A stretch of 19,741 bases of DNA from Prolixibacteraceae bacterium. Lineage in GTDB: Bacteria; Bacteroidota; Bacteroidia; Bacteroidales; Prolixibacteraceae. Positions 8,735-14,926 of the stretch are shown here, one piece after another; position 1 is the first letter of the stretch; every line of letters begins with the position of its first letter. The notes under the pieces were generated by a model, which saw nothing but the letters and a program-made list of their open reading frames with translations, did not search any database and was not told the DNA's origin. The stretch covers positions 1-19,741 of the forward strand of contig DMSQ01000094.1 in NCBI GenBank assembly GCA_003457135.1. The letters are read 5' to 3'. The position numbers and the translations under genes were made by a program.

Positions 8735-8818
8735 CCGTTGGCTAAAGCCAAACGGCAAAGGATATTTGCACAAATGTCGTTCAATGCAGTATCCTTTGCC
8801 GTCACATTCATGTGACGG
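8735..8818. repeat. Composite of three nested inverted repeats
   Basis: Three palindromes overlap end to end. A left hairpin lies at 8735-8755 (CCGTTGGCT with AGCCAAACGG, one bulge). A 12-bp perfect inverted repeat CGGCAAAGGATA (8753-8764) pairs with TATCCTTTGCCG (8790-8801) across a 25-nt loop. A right hairpin lies at 8799-8818 (CCGTCACAT with ATGTGACGG, 9 bp, 2-nt loop). The hairpins share their last bases with the ends of the large stem, giving a cruciform-like unit of 84 bp. It lies in the 373-nt gap between pnp and the oligopeptidase gene, which otherwise holds copy 3 of the other palindrome and the pnp terminator. No protein gene is credible in this gap. Confidence 0.85.
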
Positions 8819-8837
8819 ATTTGAAGAACGAACACAA

Positions 8838-8866
8838 TAAAAAAATGCCCGACTTGCGGGCATTTT
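8838..8866 (-). terminator. Intrinsic terminator of pnp
   Basis: On the minus strand a perfect 10-bp stem, AAAATGCCCG with CGGGCATTTT (8842-8866, 5-nt loop), runs into a tract of T residues (8838-8845). It begins 42 nt after the pnp stop codon. Confidence 0.9.
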
Positions 8867-8908
8867 AACCTATCTCAATAAAAAATGGTTCCTAAATTTC
8901 AAACCTAT

Positions 8909-11188
8909 TTACCTGCGGTCGCCACCACCACGGTTATCGCGGCGATCTCCACCACGATGATCACCACCACGATGGTCACGACGGTCGCCTCCGCCACGAT
9001 TATCGTCACGGCGCGGAGGACGGTCATCTGGGCTGCGCTCTGGCCGGTCGGGCATTCCTTCCGGTTTGGGAAGCAACACACGGCGTGATAATTTCATCTT
9101 GCCATCGCGGTCCATATCGAGCAATTTCACTTCAATTTCCTGGCCTTCCTGTAATTCTTCTTCTACCGTTTGCAATCTGTTCCAACTGATTTCAGAAATA
9201 TGCAGCAAACCTTCTTTCCCTGGCATAATTTCGACAAAAGCGCCAAACGAAGTGATAGATTTTACTTTTCCCTTGTAGATTTCACCTTTTTCAGGAACAG
9301 CAACAATCAATTTGATGCGGCTTACAGCGGCTTCCAACGATTCTTTGTTCACGCTCGAAATCTGAACGTAACCAATGTCGTCGCGTTCTTCAATCGAAAT
9401 AACAGTTTTGGTTTCTTCCTGAAGTTTCTGAATGTTTTTTCCACCAGGGCCAATGATTGGTCCGATGTATTCTTTCGGAACCTGTATAACTACCACGCGT
9501 GGCACATTCGGCTTATAATCTTCGCGAGGTTCTGAAATCACTTTCAGGATTTCGCCCAGAATGTGTTCGCGGCCTTGTTTGGCCTGAAGCAATGCCTGAG
9601 ACAAAATTTCGTAAGAAAGGCCACCGACTTTGATGTCCATCTGGGTAGCGGTAATCCCTTTGGAGGTCCCGGTTACTTTGAAGTCCATGTCGCCGAGGTG
9701 ATCTTCATCGCCCAGAATATCAGAAAGTACAGCGAATTTATTGTTGGCCGGATCGGTAATCAAACCCATCGCAATTCCTGAAACAGGACGTTTCATCCGA
9801 ACACCGGCATCGAGCATACACATGGTTCCGGCACAAACAGTAGCCATCGAAGACGATCCGTTCGATTCCAGAATATCAGATACAATCCGCACTACATAAG
9901 GAAATTCATCAGGGATCATTTTTTTCAGGGCGCGTAAGGCGAGGTTTCCATGACCGATTTCGCGGCGGCCAACCCCACGTGGCACTTTGGCTTCACCAAC
10001 CGAGAATGGCGGGAAGTTGTAATGCAACAGGAATTTTTCGACACCCTGGAAAGTAACGCTGTCAATTTTTTTCTCATCCATTTTGGTACCCAGGGTGATG
10101 GAAGAAAGCGACTGTGTTTCGCCACGGGTGAAAATAGCCGATCCGTGTGAACCTGGCAGGTAGTCCACTTCGCCCCAAATCGGACGGATTTGAGTGGTGG
10201 TGCGGCCGTCTAAACGGATACCTTCGTCCAAAATCATTCGGCGCATAGCTTCTTTCTCAACGTCGTGGTAATATTTTTTGATCAGGTTGATGTTTGTGCC
10301 GAGATTGATTTCGGTATTTTCAGCATTTGCTGCCTTGTATTCTGAAATGTAATCTTCAACAATAGCATGAAATCCTTCAATGCGAAGCGCTTTATCATTG
10401 AGGCGTTGAGTAGCCAATGCATAGCATTTGGCGTACAGATCTTCGAAAACTTTTGCTTTCAGAATTGCATCGTTAATTTCATGGCAGTAGGTCCGTTTGG
10501 TTTTTCCAACCAACGCAGCCAGTTCTTCCTGAGCTTTACACTGGATTTTGATGGCTTCGTGAGCTACCTTGATGGCTTCGAGCATCACTTCTTCCGAAAC
10601 CTCGTCCATTTCTCCTTCAACCATCATGATGTTGTCGTACGAAGCGCCAACCATGATGTCGAGATCAGCGCTTTTTAGCTGTGAGAAAGTTGGATTCACA
10701 ATGAATTTTCCGTCAATGCATGCCACGCGGACTTCCGAAATAGGGGTTTCGAAAGGCACATCCGAGACGGCGATAGCTGCAGATGCAGCAAGTCCGGCCA
10801 GCGAATCGGCCATTACTTCAGAATCTGAAGAAATCAGGGAGATCATCATGGCGGTTTCTGCGTGGAAATCAGCAGGGAAAAGCGGACGTAAGGCGCGGTC
10901 CACCAGACGGCCAATCAACACTTCATCGTCAGAAGGACGCGATTCGCGTTTCAGGAATCCGCCGGGAAAACGACCGGCAGCAGCGAATTTTTCGCGGTAG
11001 TCAACCGAAAGTGGCATAAAGTCAACGTCTTCTTTGGCTTCTCTTGCCGCAACAACAGTTGCCATCACCATTGTATCACCCATCCGAACAACCACCGCAC
11101 CGTCGGCCTGTTTGGCCAGCCTGCCTGTTTCAATGGTAATGGTGCGGCCATCGCCAAGGTCAATTGTTTTAATAATTGCTTGATTCAT
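8909..11188 (-). CDS. pnp: Polyribonucleotide nucleotidyltransferase (PNPase) with RGG-like tail
   Basis: A 759-residue 3'-to-5' phosphorolytic exoribonuclease of mRNA turnover in the cytoplasm. Two RNase PH-like domains are separated by a helical domain. The second PH domain shows GVGRREIGHGNLALRAL and SDILESNGSSSMATVCAG, the conserved active-site region. A KH domain follows (IIGPGGKNIQKL), then an S1 domain (GKVKSITSFGAFVEIMPGKE). The last 53 residues (707-759) are an Arg/Gly/Asp-rich tail built of GGGDRR, RGGDHR and RGGDRR repeats. It makes the protein longer than the usual 700-720 residues and would be disordered and positively charged in patches. The gene follows rpsO, the common bacterial order, but a strong terminator sits between them, so pnp expression needs read-through or a promoter I could not identify in 11189-11317. 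Confidence 0.97.
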   Translation of the reverse strand: MNQAIIKTIDLGDGRTITIETGRLAKQADGAVVVRMGDTMVMATVVAAREAKEDVDFMPLSVDYREKFAAAGRFPGGFLKRESRPSDDEVLIGRLVDRALRPLFPADFHAETAMMISLISSDSEVMADSLAGLAASAAIAVSDVPFETPISEVRVACIDGKFIVNPTFSQLKSADLDIMVGASYDNIMMVEGEMDEVSEEVMLEAIKVAHEAIKIQCKAQEELAALVGKTKRTYCHEINDAILKAKVFEDLYAKCYALATQRLNDKALRIEGFHAIVEDYISEYKAANAENTEINLGTNINLIKKYYHDVEKEAMRRMILDEGIRLDGRTTTQIRPIWGEVDYLPGSHGSAIFTRGETQSLSSITLGTKMDEKKIDSVTFQGVEKFLLHYNFPPFSVGEAKVPRGVGRREIGHGNLALRALKKMIPDEFPYVVRIVSDILESNGSSSMATVCAGTMCMLDAGVRMKRPVSGIAMGLITDPANNKFAVLSDILGDEDHLGDMDFKVTGTSKGITATQMDIKVGGLSYEILSQALLQAKQGREHILGEILKVISEPREDYKPNVPRVVVIQVPKEYIGPIIGPGGKNIQKLQEETKTVISIEERDDIGYVQISSVNKESLEAAVSRIKLIVAVPEKGEIYKGKVKSITSFGAFVEIMPGKEGLLHISEISWNRLQTVEEELQEGQEIEVKLLDMDRDGKMKLSRRVLLPKPEGMPDRPERSPDDRPPRRDDNRGGGDRRDHRGGDHRGGDRRDNRGGGDRR

Positions 11189-11310
11189 AATTTTTTCAAA
11201 TAAATAAAATTTCTAAAAGGTACTACAAATGGTTGTGGTGGGGCATTTGTTCAGTGAATCTGAAAATTATCGCTAAAAGCATGGTACCGGCATATTTTTA
11301 ACGGGGTATA

Positions 11311-11345
11311 AAAATAAGAAAAGGCAATAAAAATATTGCCTTTTC
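11311..11345 (-). terminator. Intrinsic terminator between rpsO and pnp
   Basis: A perfect 12-bp stem (GAAAAGGCAATA, 11318-11329, with 11334-11345) with a 4-nt loop starts 10 nt after the rpsO stop. On the minus strand it is followed by a T-rich stretch (11311-11317). It should end most rpsO transcripts before pnp. Confidence 0.85.
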
Positions 11346-11355
11346 AAGTGATAAA

Positions 11356-11622
11356 TTATCTCCGTAAATTAAGGTCTTTGATAATTGCACGGTAACGTTC
11401 GATGTCTTTTTTCTTTAAATAATCCAAAAGACTGCGGCGTTTACCTACCAGGGTGATCAGAGCACGCTGGGTGCTGAAATCTTTTTTGTTTGTTTTCAGG
11501 TGGTCGGTCAGTGCACTGATGCGGAATGAAAACATCGCGATTTGTGCTTCTGATGAGCCAGTGTTTACGGCTGATTGACCGTATTTTTCGAAAAATTCAA
11601 TTTTCTTTTCAGTTGATAACAT
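11356..11622 (-). CDS. rpsO: Small ribosomal subunit protein uS15
   Basis: An 88-residue protein that matches S15 along its whole length: EKYGQSAVNTGSSEAQIAMF, then RISALTDHLK, then KDFSTQRALITLVGKRRSLL and DYLKKKDIERYRAIIKDLNLR. S15 binds 16S rRNA early in assembly of the 30S platform. The open frame continues upstream to 11799, but those 59 extra residues have no counterpart in S15 and run through the promoter region. I chose the ATG at 11622, which gives the standard length. It is followed by a terminator and then pnp. In several bacteria S15 represses its own mRNA by binding the leader; a structured leader is visible here. Confidence 0.97.
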   Translation of the reverse strand: MLSTEKKIEFFEKYGQSAVNTGSSEAQIAMFSFRISALTDHLKTNKKDFSTQRALITLVGKRRSLLDYLKKKDIERYRAIIKDLNLRR

Positions 11623-11650
11623 GCAAAGTTTTTTTAATTGTTGTACAATG

Positions 11651-11689
11651 TTTAAGCAGCAGCAACGCTTTCGATAACAACCGCTTAAA
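11651..11689 (-). promoter_or_regulatory. Putative structured rpsO leader (possible S15 autoregulatory site)
   Basis: Between the predicted promoter and the rpsO ATG, a 7-bp stem TTTAAGC (11651-11657) pairs with GCTTAAA (11683-11689). It encloses a GC-richer 25-nt interior in an otherwise AT-rich leader. An 8-nt self-complementary TTGTACAA follows at 11641-11648. Feedback by S15 on its leader is known in other bacteria, but the structures differ between lineages. That this stem does the same is inference. Confidence 0.35.
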
Positions 11690-11709
11690 ATTAATTTTTT
11701 AAAGCCCGG

Positions 11710-11739
11710 CAAAAATAAACAAATATCTTTGAAATTCAA
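11710..11739 (-). promoter_or_regulatory. Bacteroidota-type promoter for rpsO
   Basis: On the minus strand TTG (11737-11739) is separated by exactly 19 nt from TATTTTTG (11710-11717), with a C following. This fits the Bacteroidota sigma-ABfr consensus, TTTG then 19-21 nt then TAnnTTTG. Transcription would start near 11702, giving a leader of about 80 nt before rpsO. Confidence 0.6.
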
Positions 11740-11892
11740 GAGGGTAGGGGAATAATTTTCGGAATACGTCCTTTTTGAACTTAGCCAGAAAGGAATCAAT
11801 TAGAAATAGGATTTAAAAACTGATTCATTTTGATTGTTCTAAACTGTAATTGGCTTAACTTTAATCAACATATTGAAAATTCAAGTTATATG

Positions 11893-12402
11893 AAAAACCA
11901 TTAATCCCCTACGGGGAAACATTCTGCGGTAAATGATTTTCTATTGATATGGATTCCCTACGGGAAAAAACAGCATCCAGTCGGATGGATTATTCACCTG
12001 ACAAGAGTGCATTTCCCCGTTTGTGGAAAAATATCAATAGAAAAAGATTGAAATGTCAACGAAATTCCCCGTTAGGGGATGTATATCAATAGAATATAGA
12101 ATAATGTATCAATAACGACCTAATTCCCCTACGGGGAAACATTCTGCGGTAAATGATTTTCTATTGATATGAATTCCCTACGGGAAAAAACAGAATCCCG
12201 TCGGATGGATTATTCATCTGGCAAGAGTGCATTTCCCCGTTTGTGGAAAAATATCAATAGAAAAAGATTGAAATGTCAACGAAATTCCCCGTTAGGGGAA
12301 AAATATCAATAGAAAAGATTGCAAAGGCAACAAAATTCCCCGTTAGGGGATGTATATCAATAGAATAATGTATCAATAACAACCCAATTCCCCGCTAGGG
12401 GA
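11893..12402. repeat. REP-like palindrome array upstream of the transposase
   Basis: The array alternates short hairpins (TCCCCTACGGGGA, TTCCCTACGGGAA, TTCCCCGTTAGGGGA, CATCC/GGATG) with the decamer ATATCAATAG. Forward decamers start at 12031, 12083, 12251, 12303 and 12354; inverse copies start at 11941 and 12161. TTTTCTATTGATAT at 11937-11950 and its exact complement at 12031-12044 bracket a BIME-like pair. The whole block is duplicated: 11901-12080 and 12121-12300 align in register at a 220-bp period with about eight differences. The second block has gained one extra 51-bp hairpin-decamer unit (about 12299-12349). Spacing of the CCCCGTTAGGGG-type hairpins there is 51-52 bp. The stretch from 11740 to 11892 before it shows no feature I recognise. 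Confidence 0.85.
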
Positions 12403-12417
12403 TAAACTAACACAACT

Positions 12418-12879
12418 ATGGCTAATACCTATTCTCAAATTTATCTTCATTTTGTTTTTGCTGTTCAAAATCGGGTATCCCTAATCAGTCCCAAATGGCA
12501 AGTCGAATTATACAAATACATGAACGGTATAATTTCAAACAGCGGTCATAAAGTATATATAATTAATGGAATGCCTGATCATGTTCATGCACTTGCAAGC
12601 ATGAACCCTAAACAAGCTCCATCTGATTTAATGCACGATGTTAAGCGAAGTTCGTCATTGTGGATCAATGAAAACCGTTTGGTGACAGGGAAATTTGCCT
12701 GGCAGGAAGGTTTCGGAGTTTTCAGTTATGGCCATTCTCAAATTCCCGATATTGCCAAATACATTGAACAACAAAAAAGGCATCATGAAAAACGAACTTT
12801 TATTGAGGAATACATTCAATTTTTGAAATTATTTGAAATCGAATACGACGAGAGGTATGTTTATAAACCAATAGAATAA
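12418..12879 (+). CDS. REP-associated / IS200-like HUH transposase (Y1 family)
   Basis: A 153-residue single-domain transposase of the Y1_Tnp (IS200/IS605 TnpA-like) superfamily, which nicks and joins single-stranded DNA at hairpins through a tyrosine. The HUH metal-binding motif is His55 and His57 in GMPDHVHALA. The likely nucleophile is Tyr115 in IAKYIEQQKRHH. LMHDVKRSSSLWINE and FAWQEGFGVFSY are typical family blocks. The frame is intact with a normal length, so it may be active. The gene starts 15 nt after the last palindrome of the array, and its TAA stop (12877-12879) overlaps the first bases of the next repeat copy. No accessory OrfB is present. The association with hairpin repeats on both sides points to a RAYT that mobilises or maintains those repeats; this is inferred from other bacterial RAYT systems. 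Confidence 0.88.
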   Translation: MANTYSQIYLHFVFAVQNRVSLISPKWQVELYKYMNGIISNSGHKVYIINGMPDHVHALASMNPKQAPSDLMHDVKRSSSLWINENRLVTGKFAWQEGFGVFSYGHSQIPDIAKYIEQQKRHHEKRTFIEEYIQFLKLFEIEYDERYVYKPIE

Positions 12880-12951
12880 AAACCATTAATCCCCTACGGG
12901 GAAACGTTTTGCGGTAAATGATTTTCTATTGATATGAATTCACTACAGGAA
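12878..12951. repeat. Right-hand REP copy
   Basis: Matches 11893-11966: identical for 28 bp, then a few substitutions, with the inverse decamer CTATTGATAT at 12926-12935. The second hairpin has decayed, with CACTACAGG in place of CCCTACGGG. It overlaps the transposase stop codon. Confidence 0.85.
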
Positions 12952-12963
12952 AATTTTAGAACT

Positions 12964-12999
12964 AAAAAAGGCTGTCCTTTAGTTGAGGGACAGCCTTTT
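12964..12999 (-). terminator. Terminator of the susC-susD operon
   Basis: A near-perfect 12-bp stem, AAAAGGCTGTCC with GGACAGCCTTTT (12966-12999), encloses a 10-nt loop. It begins 23 nt after the susD stop and has T residues on the minus-strand exit side. The A/T runs on both sides mean it could also act on transcripts from the transposase side. Confidence 0.85.
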
Positions 13000-13022
13000 C
13001 CAATTAAGAATTTTAACTAATG

Positions 13023-14903
13023 TTATTTATCGTCTTCAGGCGGAATTACAGTCAATGCGGGTTTATTGTTTGCAAAACCATCGTAGCCAAAGTTTTGATT
13101 GATAACTCCCTGTGTGTTAGAGCTGATTGAGTTTTGCGGAATTGGCCACAGCACGTGATAGGCACTCATGGTATATTCCTGACCATTGTTGGCTTTAACA
13201 CCTTTGTTGTACCAGTCGGTTTTTTCGGTAATCCGGTCGAAATAGAAGTTTTTGGTTCCGAAATTGGCCACTGTATAGGTATTGCCTTTGTAGGACTTAC
13301 CTGTTTTGGCAAATATGAACGAAATACGGTTCAATTCAGTTTTACGTGGTTCTTCCCAGAACAATTCGCGGGCGCGCTCGTCGAGTATCGTTCCAATATC
13401 GAATTTAGCTACATCGGTATAAGGAGCTGCTCCGGCGCGAGTGCGAATGGTATTTACATCTGCCATTGCTTTGACCATATCGCCTTTCCACCAGTAAGCT
13501 TCGGCACGTAACAGGTAAGTTTCGGCCAGGCGGAATATATACCAGTCATACGATCCTCCCTGTGGCTGAATACGGCGTGGATCAGGATTATACAATTTAT
13601 AGTGTGGCCATCCATACCAGTTGCGAATGGTGTCGGTGGTTAAAACCTTACCGGTAGCGTCTCTCATTTGCAAAGGTTTGTTGTAATACGGATTGGTTTT
13701 CAGGTTGGGATGGTTGTAAACCAGGTCTTCCATATTTATCCAGTTTCCTTTCTTGTGACGTAAATCATTTTTATCGTCCCAAATTACACGAGTGTGGTAA
13801 TTAGTTCCACGGGCACGACCGATACCACGACCAAAAGTTTCAACCAGTTTAATGTCCTGATTGGCGATATCTGATGTTCCAGGGCCTTTACCATCAGGAG
13901 TTCTAAGGAAATTCGAGTTGGAAACTCCCCAGAATGGCACAGCCTGACGCATAATTGTAAGATCAAGACGTGAATCAATCAAATCTTCTTTTGACATAAC
14001 CATAAAAAGTACTTCTTTATTTGCCCCAATAGCTTTGTTTGCATGCCAGTGAAGGCGGGCAATAACATCGTCGCGCACAATGCCCTGTTTGGTTAAATAA
14101 TCGCCATCTTCTTTTGGGACAGCACCAAACGGTGATTTCATCAGGCTGTAAACGCCCCCATCAATTAAGGCTGATGAAGAAGTTATCGCAGCATCAAAAT
14201 CGCCCAAAGCCAGATTGATTTTAGTTAATAAATGCTGGCAAGCACCTTTGGTTACACGACCGCGGTCGGCATTATCCAGACACCATTGCGATGCAAATTC
14301 CATGTCTTTTTTCATTTTCTGGAGAATGACTTCGCGTTTAGTGGTTGCTAAATCGAGTTTTGGTTCCAGAATTTCCTTGCCAATAAACGGTACATCGCCA
14401 AATTGCTGGGTTAACCTGTAGTAACGGTATGCACGGTGAAAATAGGCAGCGCCCAAAACTGCATTGCGTTCGGCTTCTGTTGCAAATTTGGTTTGGTCGA
14501 TGCGCGAAATAACCACATTGGCATATTTAATCCCGTTGTAAGTTTCGAGCCAATACCAGCCAATGCGGTTGAAGTCGTTGCTGTTTAATTGCGAACTGGG
14601 CGTAATCTGGATGTTCATGTTCATTGCCGGACCCGGTTTGTCTGTGGTTCCTTCAACGCAAACTTCAGAAAAGATAAGTTCAGTAATGATTGGAGCTCCA
14701 TCGCCATAGAATTCGTAGCGGATATTCCGTTCGCAAGCAGTTAATGCGCCATACATCCCACGGGCGTCAACGAATGCATTTTCCGGAGTAAAGATGGAAA
14801 GGGGTTTTGGCTCGAGCCATTCTTTGCTGCAACTCACCAAAACTACAGTTAATGAGGTGAAAAGCAGAATTCGGAATATTGAATTTTTATTTTGTGATTT
14901 CAT
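13023..14903 (-). CDS. SusD/RagB-family outer-membrane substrate-binding lipoprotein
   Basis: A 626-residue surface lipoprotein that caps the SusC channel and captures glycans or other oligomers. The lipobox is LTVVLVSCS with lipidated Cys25. The N-terminal region EWLEPKPLSIFTPENAFVDA and the C-terminal FRLAETYLLRAEAYWWKGDM followed by ADVNTIRTRAG are standard SusD/RagB landmarks. The ELFWEEPRKTELNR stretch is the usual ELxxEgxRxxDLxR-like block. It starts 23 nt after susC and is surely co-transcribed. No glycoside hydrolase, surface-binding protein or regulator accompanies the pair, so the substrate cannot be assigned. Confidence 0.95.
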   Translation of the reverse strand: MKSQNKNSIFRILLFTSLTVVLVSCSKEWLEPKPLSIFTPENAFVDARGMYGALTACERNIRYEFYGDGAPIITELIFSEVCVEGTTDKPGPAMNMNIQITPSSQLNSNDFNRIGWYWLETYNGIKYANVVISRIDQTKFATEAERNAVLGAAYFHRAYRYYRLTQQFGDVPFIGKEILEPKLDLATTKREVILQKMKKDMEFASQWCLDNADRGRVTKGACQHLLTKINLALGDFDAAITSSSALIDGGVYSLMKSPFGAVPKEDGDYLTKQGIVRDDVIARLHWHANKAIGANKEVLFMVMSKEDLIDSRLDLTIMRQAVPFWGVSNSNFLRTPDGKGPGTSDIANQDIKLVETFGRGIGRARGTNYHTRVIWDDKNDLRHKKGNWINMEDLVYNHPNLKTNPYYNKPLQMRDATGKVLTTDTIRNWYGWPHYKLYNPDPRRIQPQGGSYDWYIFRLAETYLLRAEAYWWKGDMVKAMADVNTIRTRAGAAPYTDVAKFDIGTILDERARELFWEEPRKTELNRISFIFAKTGKSYKGNTYTVANFGTKNFYFDRITEKTDWYNKGVKANNGQEYTMSAYHVLWPIPQNSISSNTQGVINQNFGYDGFANNKPALTVIPPEDDK

Positions 14904-14926
14904 ATGTAGTAACTTTTGAAGGTGAA

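Larger units (their letters stand above)
11893..12951 (+). mobile_element. REP/RAYT module: repeat array plus HUH transposase
   Basis: A unit made of a dense palindrome array (11893-12402), the transposase gene (12418-12879) and a further repeat copy (12878-12951). The left and right ends carry the same roughly 74-bp direct repeat. Its first 28 bp (11893-11920 and 12878-12905) are identical. It is the only plus-strand gene in the window and lies between rpsO and the susCD operon. There is no TnpB-like partner. The arrangement fits a REP-associated tyrosine transposase with its substrate repeats better than a classical insertion sequence, but an IS200-like element with a decayed array is possible. 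Confidence 0.75.

Noticed and set aside
8666..8863. 65-residue minus-strand open frame between pnp and the oligopeptidase gene
   Set aside because: It consists of the nested palindromes and the pnp terminator read as codons; no start signal or plausible protein character.
8885..9088. 67-residue plus-strand open frame rich in Thr, Ala and Val
   Set aside because: It is the antisense of the repeated codons of the PNPase RGG-like tail.
11623..11799. N-terminal extension of rpsO by 59 residues
   Set aside because: The extra sequence has no S15 similarity and overlaps the predicted promoter and leader; the ATG at 11622 gives the standard S15 length.
11893..12402. CRISPR array
   Set aside because: Repeats are themselves palindromic, occur in both orientations, spacers are repeated rather than unique, and no cas gene is nearby.
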